Positions 1-10,147 of a stretch of 38,753 bases of DNA are shown in pieces. Under the pieces are notes generated by a model. The model was not told the origin of the DNA. It did not search any database and saw nothing but the letters and a program-made list of their open reading frames with translations. A program made the position numbers and the translations under genes. Origin of the DNA: Rhodocollybia butyracea (Eukaryota; Basidiomycota; Agaricomycetes; Agaricales; Omphalotaceae); the NCBI GenBank assembly GCA_015501585.1, contig JADNRY010000558.1:1-38753 (forward strand), written 5' to 3'. The number at the start of each line of letters is the position of its first letter. Position 1 is the stretch's first letter.

Positions 1-18
1 GCTTAGATTTGTGATACG

Positions 19-140
19 GGGAGGGCGAATGTACATGAGGCGATATTGAGTTTGCCAGAGGGGTATCGGACGAAGGTTAGGAAGAGGGTTGTATTTTAGG
101 TTGTGGCAGCAGCAGCATGCGGTGGCGGAGTTGATTGAGG
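19..140 (+). pseudogene. Atm1-type ABC transporter, 3' fragment with internal deletion
   Basis: Translation gives the residues around ILSLPEGYRTKV, the stretch just before the ABC signature in Atm1/ABCB7-type mitochondrial half-transporters. At about position 80 it jumps straight to the last codons of the gene (GLYF.LWQQQ in the second copy at 10.69-11.81 kb). Everything between, including signature, Walker B and H-loop, is missing. The DNA is clearly similar to two separate pieces of the second copy (around 11.45-11.51 kb and 11.76-11.82 kb). It cannot encode a working domain. The gene may continue beyond the left edge. Confidence 0.75.
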
Positions 141-638
141 AAAGTGTTAATTGAGGGATGGTTGGAGCGGGGAATTCACATAACTCATTTGATATTGTGA
201 GCTGGTAATGTATATATCTATAGATGGCCATCTGGAATTGATTGAAGAAACAGTTTTGTAATTATAATCGACGAACTAATCGAGGATGAATGGGTGGATT
301 GGAGTGGAAAATACACATAAGTCATTTATGTGTCGGGGACTACTAGGAACTGGAATCCAATTCCAACACAGGTGAGAGCAAGGTGAGAGACAGGCGATTT
401 CTCGGGTTCCACCCAACCACCCAGCTACCCAGGGACATCGTCGGCACGGTGGAAGATCCACAGTCACTTGAAGTACTTGGTCGGCTCTATGGGCGAACTA
501 GGAGGCTTGTACTCGGATAAACTCCGATGTTATCCATCAGCGCTCGATATCACCTGTATTTTCATGTTCGGTAATATACTGCAAGACATAGAGCCAGCTA
601 CGAATTTGGCCTCGTTCTTCATTCACAAAATCTTAGCA
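141..638. other. Intergenic leader of the RBR gene
   Basis: No gene recognised. A short imperfect direct repeat (CACATAACTCATTTGATA near 177 and CACATAAGTCATTTATG near 312) is visible. The reading frame of the downstream RBR gene stays open from about 468, with an in-frame ATG at 489. This interval may therefore be 5' UTR or may encode a longer N-terminus. Confidence 0.5.
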
Positions 639-1966
639 ATGGCTACTCGTCCGCTGCCTCTGAGAAACTTTGACCATGTATCCACGGCGCTCATAGTGTC
701 TACACTTTTCATGGTATCCATGCTGCTCCTAGCTGGGGTTTCCTTCGGTTATATCGACGAGCTCAGGACCAACCTCGAGTATGCGCTGCGGCTCGTGGCG
801 GAAGAGTTTGCTCAGTTTCTGCCCGCCAATGAGGTTCAAACTGCGGGTCCAAACAACCTTGAGTATGTGTTGCAGCGCTTGGAGGAAGAGTTTTCCCGGC
901 TTCTGTCCACCAATGACGCTCAAACTGCTGGTCAAACCGACATCGTACCGGAAGACAATGAAGGTACCCTCCCGTCTCCACCGGATGATTCTTCGTGGGT
1001 CTAGATAAATTTACCCTTTCTGTATCAATCCTGACTATTTCACCAAGGCCGCCTGAACCTGGCCTCCGACCTACTAGCGTTATAACGGATGGCTTGGATA
1101 TCGATGCAAGCATAGGGTACGTTCTCTCGATCTTGTTATCAAAGGTGGTCACGACGATGTTCGAATATAGATATTCTTTTGGTGTTCCAGTGACATGCGC
1201 AGTATGCATGGAACCGGAAACTGCCAACACTCCATTCTTCACCGTCCAGACCTGTGAACACCACTATTGCCATGCATGTTTACAGCAGTACATCCAAACA
1301 TGCCTCGACAACAAGAGTATGTTTCCTCCAAAATGCTGTGGAAAGATTATCAGCCTTGCTAGTACAGAGGAAAAGGGGCGAAGCCTAATGCAGGCACTTG
1401 ATGAACTTAACCCTTCTCTAAGCGCGCGCTTGCGAGCAAGAGCTACTGAACTTGATGTTCCTCCTAAAGATCATTTATACTGCCCCAATCCGCGCTGTTC
1501 CGCATTCCTTGGGTCATGGAGCTCATTCAAGGACAGAGTTGCTGCTTCAGCCCCCGCTTCGGCCAGAGGCAAATCACGCTGGGTTGCATTCCTTCGGCCA
1601 TGGAGCTCATTCAAGAGCAGAGTCAAGAAGAATAGGGTCTCTGCTTCAAGCGCCGCAGGTTCATCATCGTCCAGAGGCTCCGCCGTCTCTCAATTTCACA
1701 AATGTCCTTCTTGCTCTGAGCGGGTCTGCGTTCTCTGCAAGGAGCGTCATTTAGGGACGGTAAGGTGTCCTGCTCAACTCTCGCTTGAGAAGGAGATGAT
1801 GGACATCAAGTTTCGCGATCTTGCCCACCAGAAAAGCTGGAAAACTTGTCCTGGATGCGGCGCAGTGGTGGAAAGGGTTATTGGATGTCGCCATATTTTG
1901 TGCCATTGTCGAAGCGAGTTTTGCTATGACTGCGGTTTTAAATGGGAGGAATGTATTTGTCGATAA
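639..1966 (+). CDS. Membrane-anchored RING-IBR-RING (RBR) E3 ubiquitin ligase
   Basis: Predicted as two exons, 639-994 and 1048-1966, giving 424 aa. The 53-nt intron has donor GTGGGT, a CTGAC branch motif and acceptor AAG, and splicing keeps the frame. RBR ligases take ubiquitin from an E2 onto a RING2 cysteine and then pass it to substrate. Residues about 14-38 are one hydrophobic helix, so membrane anchoring is inferred. RING1 is about 169-216 (CAVC, CEHHYCHAC, CC). IBR is about 264-359 (CPNPRC, then CPSC, CVLC, H, C). RING2 is about 386-414 with CPGC, then GCRHILCHC, where the Cys of GCRH (about 399) is the expected catalytic cysteine. All key ligands are present. The IBR carries a loop of about 68 residues between its zinc pairs. 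The start at 639 was chosen for its Kozak context (G at -3 and +4); an in-frame ATG at 489 would add 50 residues. Substrates are unknown. The RBR call is firm; the start and first exon are less so. Confidence 0.82.
771..938 (+). repeat. Two 84-nt tandem repeats in the RBR N-terminus
   Basis: Two adjacent in-frame units start at 771 and 855. Each encodes 28 residues of the form NLEY.L......EEF...L..N..QTAG, a leucine- and glutamate-rich helix just after the membrane segment. The units have diverged moderately at DNA level, so the duplication is not recent. Confidence 0.85.
1502..1669 (+). repeat. 84-nt duplication inside the IBR loop
   Basis: The AFLGSWSSFKDRV coding stretch from 1502 recurs at 1586 as AFLRPWSSFKSRV, exactly 84 nt later and in frame. 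The second half of the unit has diverged towards a Ser/Lys/Arg-rich linker. This accounts for most of the extra loop between the first zinc pair of the IBR and the rest of the domain. Confidence 0.75.
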
Positions 1967-2602
1967 GTGGTATGTATGTATAGATGGCCGTTCGGGGGAT
2001 GAAGTATGTAGTAGTAGAATGCCAATGCTAGATGAAGGATATGCGGCCCTTTTAGACCTCCTAGTTCACCTTTACATAGTTCCAGGGCTCTGCGCCGGTG
2101 TTACAACGTTTTTGTCTGGCTTCCGCCTCGAGACAGGTACTCTTGCCAGATTCATGCTTTTACAGGACATAGTTCATTGACAACCAATTGACAACAACAG
2201 AGAAGCTCTTAAAGCAAAGAACAAATGAGCCTGATTAATCCTCATTCAACATAATATATAGAAAGAAAGGTAGCAAAGATTGTTCATGTTTTTATTTTTT
2301 TGCTTCTCAGTACAATTTTGTTGGAACTTCATATCTTCAGTCCCGGGAAGTCACTTATATCAAACAGACGGATACTCTGTGAATCGTCAGTCCTCAGGCG
2401 CCGCGCGGACTGATTCAGGAAGGGGGTGAATGAATGGCTGGATGCAGAGATAAGATTGAGATTACTCTATCTTTGACCTTTCAGGGAGCTTTTGTGAATA
2501 AGGGGCCAGCGTTGGTGAAGGCTTCCCGCTGAAGATTGCAAACCTCTGAGGCAGTTATTCTCTCATTTCTGCTGTGCAGAGAGGAAGTCATATGACACTC
2601 AC
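1967..2602. other. Intergenic region between RBR gene and dead kinase
   Basis: 3' flank of the RBR gene and 5' flank of the first kinase copy. No convincing coding frame: the open stretch up to 2180 is the out-of-frame continuation of the RING2 region. No terminator or promoter motif can be assigned. Confidence 0.5.
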
Positions 2603-5126
2603 ATGAAACTTCGTCTTTTGTCATGTCACTCATCAGGGTCCATCGCCTTGGCGTCCGCCCGTATCTCACAGGTTTCGTATGGCGCGACACCTACCGAAAA
2701 CCCGGAAACCCATCCTACTTGCGTCTCTGCATCCGACGTTCTATATCCACCGCTGAAGAACAACCCCGGCCCCTTTTTCAGACAGACCTCAAACAGCGAA
2801 TGAAGTCTGAGATTGGCATGCAGACCTGGTAAGTTCCTGTAAAAGAGCTAGCGCGCATGCTCTCAGCTAAAACGCGAAAACGGGATGCCCCACTTTACCG
2901 GCCAGAGTTCCTAGATCGGCTCGACCATTACGACTGTGTCGTAGATCAGCTCGAAAGCCAGTTTCAACTTGCTCTAGATCACTTCGAGAGGAAAGATATT
3001 GCTCTGAGAAAGTACACCGCTGAGCAAAAGTCATACGGTCGCTTGATCAGGTTTCTAAATGGTGGGCTAGATGCTATTGTAGCACAGTTACCAGACTCAC
3101 TCCTACATCATCTCATCTTCTATACCTGGGACAAGGACGTCGATGATGTGGTCGGTCATGCCGCTCCGCTCAAACCCAATATACTTGCGGTATTCCATAA
3201 GGTTCTGCCCAACAAAGTCTATTGGGGGTGACCGCTGAACCCCGCCGGCGGAACGATCCAACTCCCCGGCGAAGTCAAGGGTGACTGGCCCAGTTTAGTG
3301 AAGCAGGCTGCTGCGTATGCCCGCTCTATGTTCAGCGTCCATCCCCTCCGTCTTTTTGTAATCGTCTTCGCCTTCAACCATAAAACAGGCCAAGCTCGCT
3401 TCCTTGTCTTCCACCGCGGTGGGTTAACCACATCTGAACCATTGGATGTGACCAGTCAAGCTGGTCGTAGTGATTTTCTCCGGCTGCTCTTTGCCATCTT
3501 TACATGGAAAACGCCTGGAGATGCTGGGTTTCCAACTTGGTACAACGGTACTGAAATATTTCTTCCTGGTGTAGAGATGCAGGGCCTGCCTTCCTCCCAT
3601 GTCAAAATCGAGTCAGTTCTTTATACACGGAGTTGTGTTCGTGGTCGCGCTCCCCATGTATACTCTTTCAAACACAGAATTCCCACCAATACTCTTCAAC
3701 CTGCATCTGAGACCTCAAAAACTCAGCACTCGTTGGGGATATCAGGAAATCCTATTGAATGTTAGTAATTAGCACTTTTCACGCTCTTTTGATCTCACTT
3801 GTCGGCTACAGTCTCCTCAATCGCTGGGTCTAATGCATGGAACTACGCTGTGCACGGTGTGAAGCAGGATGTGCATTGGTCACCGCTCGCACCTCCTGTA
3901 CTGGCCGAAAACACTCCTTGTGTAATAAAGTTCTCTTGGGGCCTGCGGGGTGCACCTGTAGAGCCCAACCTGCTTCACGCCTGTGGCGGATTGTTTGGTG
4001 TGCCCAAATATGTGTATTCATTTCTTGCCTACCACCTTGAACAGTATCCCACCACTAACCACCTCCTCCTCCCTCCTCCTGGTTATGCATGTTGTGCCCA
4101 TTGGTCAAGATCCTGGAAGGAAGTAGAAACTCAAATTAAAGGTGAAAAAAGGTTCAAAGGTGGGGAAAGATTCGACAGTGGTAAAATGCTGGACGGTGGT
4201 GAAAGAGGAACCAGAATATTGTTCCCTCCGGGGCCATGTTATAGCACTCGCCGGCCACTCTCTTGAAGGTGCCTCCAGTTTGGAATCCCTCATGCGCGCA
4301 ATCCTTCATGCACATATTGGCGAGTACTGTTCTCCTTTTACAGCGATTGAAACTGATGTTATTCCAAAATTATTATAATATGTGTATGAATGACTTCCAG
4401 CATAGAGACTTAAGCATCGGAAACGTTCTGATGGTTGACAAAGCCATCGAATGCACGCCTTTTGATATTCCCAGCACCAATGAAACTCAGTCGACAATCC
4501 TGGAGCTTTGCCTAGACTTGCAGATCGATAAACGCTGCTATGGTTTCGTTATTGACGGAGACATGGCCGTGGACTGGAAAGTATACTTCCAGGAGGGTGA
4601 TATACGCACGAAATCGGTAAGAGTATATTGCCATAGTGCTACAGAAGACCAATCGCTTTTCACAGGGGACCTCTGAATTTATGTCAGACCAGTTGCTTCA
4701 ACCCGATGAGAAGGGGTATGTTCACTGTCCCCTTGATGACTTCCAGTCATTTTATCACGTCGCTCAATGGGGATGTGTTTTCCATCTGTTATCTCCGGAG
4801 GGCAACAATGATCCTGCGAGCCTTCAACGCCTCCGCGCATTCCTTTCTAGTGACCATCTGACCCGAGGATATGCAACACTTACCATTACGGACTTGAAAA
4901 ATACAGAAGATGATCGAGATCGGTATGGAGCATGGGTGGCAAAGCTGGGCAGTTCTTTGGAGAATGGCGCTTCTCTCTTAGTGCAACTCGATATGAGTGG
5001 GAGAGAATTGTTAAGACCCAAGGCTACAACAAGGAAACATTACATAAATGTGCAGATCTTGGACTTGTATCATTTCTACGGCTCGCACAAAAGCACAAAT
5101 ACCTTTTTCATCTAGATGACACTTAG
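2603..5126 (+). pseudogene. FunK1-type fungal protein kinase, dead tandem copy
   Basis: Colinear with the open copy at 6055-8594. Damage seen by comparison: Arg codon to TAA at 2830-2832 and Trp to TGA at 3229-3231. An insertion of roughly 75 nt at about 4100-4190 contains near-repeats of about 19 nt and shifts frame. Intron 2 has donor GC instead of GT (about 4313) and has lost its acceptor AG (about 4362). A 1-nt deletion near 4940 shifts the last exon. Introns 1 (3761-3811) and 3 (4617-4665) still look spliceable. Family hallmarks remain legible: ARSMF, FLVFHRGGLT, the VIKFSWG lysine, the HRDLSIGNVL catalytic loop and the GTSEFMS activation-segment motif. It cannot make a full kinase, though partial transcripts are possible. 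The 5' end is uncertain because two frames are open there in both copies. Confidence 0.85.
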
Positions 5127-5766
5127 CTTACCTACACGATCTTTTAGTTGTAAGTTCCATGTATCATGTATATACCTCAAGATCTATGACTGGCTCAATC
5201 AGAGTGATTTCACACTGCTCGTGATTATAGTAACAAGCGATTCGAACAAGCGATTAGAGCCAGATGAGCCAGCCAGAGAAATCACAAAGTTATGTGGAAC
5301 CTTAACTTCAGCAAGACTGCCTTCGCAGCGACGACAGTCAACTCCTTCCCCGCACACGAACGCTGACAATGGCATTGTTTGCTGGTACACCGACACCGCT
5401 CGTAACAAACCCTCGTCCCATTCCATGTTGCCTGGTAAAGTGAAGGAAAGGCGTTATACCGTGGTTCAGTACTCTTCGGGTAGATTACCCTTGCTGACAG
5501 TTATAGAGTTGTAACACCATCTACCGTCTAGTGAGGTTATCGGATGAACGATGATGCTTGAAAACAACCCGGTTTAGATGGTTGCTGGGATGGTTGCTAC
5601 AAACATCTCGCAATCATCTTCATGTAGTCATAGGCTCGATTATGATTGATACAACATAACTGTACACAGTACGGTTACTCACCGAGGCGTATACAAAAAT
5701 GAACGGGAAAAGGGCATCAAGCTTCACAAAACATTTTCGAAGGGCAGATATAACGTGCAGAACATA
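5127..5766. other. Spacer between dead kinase and H3 relic
   Basis: No gene. It contains blocks conserved with the spacer after the second kinase: 5320-5410 resembles 8648-8740, and 5625-5700 resembles 8800-8880. On the minus strand the second block includes a GTGAGT following the H3 remnant frame, a possible old donor site, but no further exon could be recognised. Confidence 0.5.
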
Positions 5767-5910
5767 GGAGCGTTCGCCACGGAGACGTCTGGCTCTAGCC
5801 AGAGCTTTGGGCTGAATAGTGACACCGAAAGTAACAGCAATCAGTTACAACGCTCCAGACAGAGTGAAGTATAAGTAGTACTCAGCTTTTTTTACGTGAG
5901 TAGCACTGCT
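5767..5910 (-). pseudogene. Histone H3 C-terminal relic, copy 1
   Basis: The minus strand reads VTIQPKALARARRLRGERS, the last 19 residues of a fungal histone H3 (canonical form VTIQPKDLALARRLRGERS). The H3 stop is gone and the frame runs on. The splice acceptor before it has decayed to ..TTCG, where copy 2 has TTTAG. The upstream exon survives only as about 20 nt (5888-5910) matching the AIHAKK end of copy 2. Non-functional. Confidence 0.75.
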
Positions 5911-6054
5911 GATTCATGACCTTTATCTAACCACTCTTCAACCTCTTTAGACCTCCGAATCTGAATAGTGCGCTGGAGTTGTTCGGCGAATCGCGTCATT
6001 GCCATTGAATATTGAGATGTCGCGTTGAACAATGTGTAGGGAGAGGAAGACAAA

Positions 6055-8594
6055 ATGGAGTCAGATAAACCGTCGAAGATGTTAGAAGTCACACGACAAC
6101 CACGTGAAACTTGTTGTCTTGTTGTCTTTTCCATGTGCATACGCGAGCATCTCGCTGTCCACCCGCGTCTCCCAATTGTATGGCGCGACGCCTACCGCAA
6201 GCCCAAGAAATTATCGCCCTGGCGTCTCGGCGTCTTGTACTCCATATCCACCGCATCTGAAACTCGCTTACCGCTGCGCAAAACAAGCGCCAACCTCAGT
6301 AGCCTGCCCCTTTTACAGGCGGCCCTCAAAGAGAGAATGAGGGTCGAGATAGGGGCACAGACCTGGAGGTTTCCGGCAAAAGATCTCTCCCGGATGCTCT
6401 CCGCTAAGGTTCGAAAACAAGATGCCCCTCTTCATCGGCCGGGCGATATCGACCGGCTCGAGCACTACGAAATCGCTCTCGACAATCTTGAAAGCGAACT
6501 AGATAAAACCACTCGTCATTTCGAGAGTCTTGAACTCTCTGTGGGGAAGTATCTCTCCGAACGAGAGTCTTACGAGCCCTTGACCAAGTTCCTGAATGCC
6601 GCAGTCCATGCAGTTGTCAGTCAATTACCTGGCTCGCTTCTCGCACCCCTCCACTTCCACGTCTGGGATAAACCTGTCAGTGACAAGATTGACCACGCTG
6701 CCTATCTCCAACCTGATGGAGTGGGAGTGTTCCAAAAGAGTTTACCAGTGAGAGTCTATTGGGGATGGCCACAGGACTCTGATGGCGTAACAATTGAGTT
6801 TCCAGTAGAAGACAAGGATGATTGGCCAGAATTGATAGTACAGGCTGCCACCCATGCTAGGGCCATGTTCCGCACTAATCCGCTCCGTAGTCATGTCATA
6901 GTGTTGGCATTCAACTACAAACAAGGCAACACTCGATTTCTGGTCTTCCACCGTGGTGGGTTAACGGCCTCTGACCCGCTACCTCTTTTCACTCAAGCTG
7001 GACAGAGAGATTTTCTACGTGTACTCTTCTCGCTCTTCACCTGGAAAACGCCTGGGGATGCTGGGTTTCCAATTTGGTACAATGGCACTGAAATGTCTCT
7101 TCTTGGGGCAGAGATGCTACCTCTGCCTTTCTCATCCGTTCAAATCGATTCGGTCCTATACAAGAGTATATGTGTTCGTGGTCTTGCCCCGCACGTATAC
7201 ACTTTTCAGCACAGGGTCGCCACCAATAATACCATTCCACCTGCATCAGAGACCTCGAGAATTAAGTGGCCATCAAAAAAATCAACAGATGCTGTTGAAA
7301 GTTAGTAATTAGCACTTTTTCAAGCTCTTTCTTTGCTCTTACTGATCTCACTTATCATCTACAGTACCATCCATCACGGTTCCTCATGCTCAGGAGGTGC
7401 ATAGTGTGAATCAAAATGTTCGCTGGTTACCGCCAAGTCCTCCTGTACTGGCCAAAGACACTTCATATGTTACGAAGTTCTCTTGGGGCCAAAGCAGAAG
7501 CACGGGGGGCCTGCTTGTAAAGCCCAATCTGCGTCGCAGTTGTGGTGGCCTGTTTGGTGTACCCAAAGACATGTATTCCCTGATCACCCATCACATGGAA
7601 CATTCCCCATCAACAAACCACCTCCTCCTTCCTCCTCCTGGTCATGCAGCTCATGCCTATCGGTCAGAACTTTTGACAGTGGAAAAAGAGGAACCGGAAT
7701 ATCGTTCCCTCCTGTGCCATGTGATTGCGTTCGCTGGGCATTCTCTGGAAGAGGCTTCAAGTTTAGAAGCGCTGATGTGTGCAATCCTTCATGCCCATAT
7801 TGGTGAGTACTGCTCTCCTCTCACGACGATTGAAACTGATGTTGTTCCAAGGGTATTACAACATGTGCATAAATGATTATCAACTCCGTGACCTGAGTAT
7901 CGGAAATGTACTCATGGTTGACGAAGCCATCGAATGCAGGCCTTTCAGCATACCCAGCCCCAACGGAACTCAGTCAAAAATCCTAGAGCTTTGCCAAGAG
8001 CTGAAGATTGATAAACGCTGCTTTGGTTTCGTTGTTGATGGAGATATGGCCGCTGGGCAAGTTTACTTTGCAGAGGGCGATATTACCACTAAATCAGTAA
8101 GAACATATTGACTTGGTGTTACTGAAGACTGATTGTTTTTATAGGGCACATCTGAATTCATATCCGACGATGTGCTAGATTCTCCAGAGGGGTATATCCA
8201 CTCTCCCATTGATGACTATCAATCGCTTTATTACGTCGCCCAATGGGCGTGCGTTTTCAATACGCGGTCTGAAAAGGACTCATCTGTTGATCGTCGCATT
8301 CAAGAGATACGGGCCGATCTGTCTGGTGATTATAAGATCCGAGCATTTGCTACAAGTCGTATAATATCACCAACGTCGGGGACTTCTCAGTATGGAGCTT
8401 GGGTCGCACGCGCGCAGCCGTTCTTCAACGAATGGCACCGCTCTTTTCATTCAATTCGCGAAAAAGGAAGCAGCATCTTGAAATCCAAAGGCCACAACAA
8501 GAAAACATTTCGGCAGTGTGCAGATCTTGGACTGCTATCTTTCTTACGACTCGCAAGAAAACACAAACATTTCTTTAGTTTAGGCGATACTTAG
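6055..8594 (+). CDS. FunK1-type fungal protein kinase, open tandem copy
   Basis: Four exons: 6055-7300, 7365-7802, 7852-8096, 8145-8594 (792 aa). Introns are 64, 49 and 48 nt with donors GTTAGT, GTGAGT, GTAAGA; all junctions keep frame. The ATG at 6055 is in excellent context (AAAATGG). Residues about 90-350 are the N-terminal part usual in FunK1 proteins (ARAMF, FLVFHRGGLTASDPL). The kinase core follows: VAIK-type lysine in VTKFSWG (about K453), catalytic loop LRDLSIGNVL (about D575, N580), metal-binding DGD (about D624) in place of DFG, then GTSEFIS and DDYQSLYYVAQW. The usual His of HRD is Leu here although the dead copy keeps HRD; the catalytic Asp, Asn and Lys are all present, so activity is possible but unproven. 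FunK1 kinases are expanded in multicellular basidiomycetes; substrates are unknown. An alternative N-terminal frame (from about 6104) is also open, so the first about 85 residues are uncertain. Confidence 0.8.
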
Positions 8595-9085
8595 CTTATA
8601 TCATATTTTGCTTATACTACCTCTGCCATGTATTTTTCACTCCTCTTCGCTTCGCAGCGGTTATCAACTCCTTCTCCTGTACACAAGAACACTGACAACG
8701 GCGTTCCTCGCGGACTCGGGTGTAGCTCGTAACGAATTCAGCCCCTACAAGGGTGGTGTCTCGGAATCATCTTCAACGAGTCAAACAAATATGAAAATGT
8801 GTATCCATAGGCTTGATTATGATTGATACAACATAATTGTACACAGTACAATTACTCACCGAGGCAGATATACAAAAAAAGGGTGTCAAGCTTTTCAAAT
8901 CATTTTCAAAGAACAGATATAACGCGAGGACATAGGCACGTTGGCCACGGAGACCTCTGGCTCTCGCGAGATCTTTGGGCTGAATATGAATAGTGACACC
9001 TAAAGTAAAAACAATCAATTATGTACATCGCTTCAGACAGAGTGAACGTTTAAGTACTCACTTTTTTGGCGTGGATAGCAGCCCA
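6104..9085 (+). repeat. Tandem segmental duplication, unit 2 (FunK1 kinase + H3 3' end)
   Basis: Partner of 2603-5910 with the same order and orientation. This unit keeps the open kinase and the longer H3 remnant. The two units are nearly adjacent, with about 190 nt between them, as expected for a direct tandem duplication. Confidence 0.8.
8595..8934. other. Spacer after open kinase
   Basis: Probable 3' UTR of the kinase plus a spacer conserved with 5127-5766. No separate gene. The minus-strand frame running through 8773-9018 is the read-through of the H3 relic past its lost stop. Confidence 0.5.
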
Positions 9086-9163
9086 GTCGGTGTCCTCGAA
9101 CAGAGAGATGAGGTAGGCTTTAGTAGTCGACTGAAGAGCTTGGATAGCAGTGGAAGCGAAGAT
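8935..9163 (-). pseudogene. Histone H3 3' relic, copy 2 (two exons)
   Basis: Minus-strand exon 9062-9163 reads [10 protein letters not shown]....[19 protein letters not shown], the H3 helix alpha-2 region. Exon 8935-8999 reads VTI(HI)QPKDLARARGLRGQRA, the H3 C-terminus with a two-residue insertion. Between them is a 62-nt intron with GTGAGT donor and TTTAG acceptor. The frame across the intron is off and the stop codon is lost. No N-terminal tail or alpha-N helix was found upstream. Substitutions at normally invariant positions (LFEDTDW for LFEDTNL) also mark decay. It could alternatively be a fast-evolving H3 variant remnant, but the indels argue for a pseudogene. Confidence 0.78.
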
Positions 9164-9694
9164 CTATGAGGTATCTGTATTTGGCATCGTGGTTCCATAG
9201 TTGCTGTATATAAAACGTGGAGACAATAACGGTTGAGAGGTCGAGTTGAGAGGTCGACGAGAGTGAGGTTCACAAACGGTCTTCCTGGTGTTGGAACCCG
9301 ACTCAAATTCATCAGTGTCCACACCAGTAAACAAAGACGGAGAGCTCAAAGCGAGGAATGAATTAATGTAATAAAGAGCGAAGAGTGAAGAAGCGCTGGA
9401 GAGTAGATTCGACGTGGCGATGATTAGTGGTTGTGCAAAAGCTATGTTCAGCTAGAAGTGTTGTGCAACCGAAAACATTGTGATATGTACCGCCATTTTC
9501 TTGGTGTCGAGGATGGGTTAAAAGTAAGATCCACTGAGGAATTAGCGATATGTCGCTGTTTGACGCTGTAGAGTATATTATGTTAGCTCAAATAATAGCT
9601 CGGCGTTGAAGCAACTCACTATGGTGGAACCTCAATGATAAATCGATAACGAATTCGGCACAAATCTGTACTCTTCCTCTTTAAATCTACTTAC
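9164..9694. other. Region upstream of the H3 relic, unassigned
   Basis: Several minus-strand frames of 60-88 codons exist but none matches the H3 N-terminus or any family I recognise. A good minus-strand donor GTAAGT lies at 9689-9694 and belongs to the exon described next. Confidence 0.4.
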
Positions 9695-9989
9695 CTCTCC
9701 TTCTCCCAGTTTGTAATACCAGGTTCCCTTCATTGGACTAATCCAGATCTCCAGCTCGCATAGATTCGGCAAGAATGACAGAGTGACAAGAGGTCTAGCC
9801 AGACCCAGTACACTGGCGTTGAAAATTTATATCTTTCAACGACTCCTCCGCATCCAAGTGTGAAATAGCTCGCTGCATCTGAGACTTGAGTGCGGGTAAG
9901 TTCGGGTAAGTGGTAGAAGCGCTTGGTGTCATGGATGGAGTAGATTGCTGCAGGTAGGAAGAGGGAGTCGAACAAGGCCGGTGCTTCAT
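9695..9989 (-). pseudogene. Unidentified minus-strand exon relic
   Basis: The minus strand shows protein-like stretches in successive frames: HEAPALFDSLFLPAAIYSI, then LPALKSQMQRAISHLDAEES, then ISPMKGTWYYKLGEGE ending at a GTAAGT donor. That pattern suggests an exon broken by small indels. I do not recognise the family. It lies in the same orientation as the H3 and GH67 relics on either side, but no functional link follows from that. Confidence 0.35.
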
Positions 9990-10147
9990 GGCCTAAGATA
10001 TATCAAACGGCCAAACGGGTATCAAATTTGAACGATGTGTGCTAAAAAATATTCTGTCAACGCCGATTCAAATATTCATGCACTGCGTACTAGCACCCTG
10101 GGGCAACAAAACCACATAATCAAGCGGGGCAGGCTCAACCCCGCTAG

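Larger units (their letters stand above)
2603..5910 (+). repeat. Tandem segmental duplication, unit 1 (FunK1 kinase + H3 3' end)
   Basis: Unit 1 aligns along its length with 6104-9085. The shared order is kinase exons and introns, a spacer with a conserved block (5625-5700 versus 8800-8880, starting near CATAGGCTCGATTATGATTG), then an antisense histone H3 3' end. Divergence is substantial, with many substitutions and indels, so the duplication is not recent. The far boundary falls inside the H3 remnant near 5888-5910. Confidence 0.8.

Noticed and set aside
5116..5514. 132-codon plus-strand frame after the dead kinase
   Set aside because: Begins within the last kinase codons in another frame, is not conserved as protein in the matching spacer after the second kinase, and has no recognisable features.
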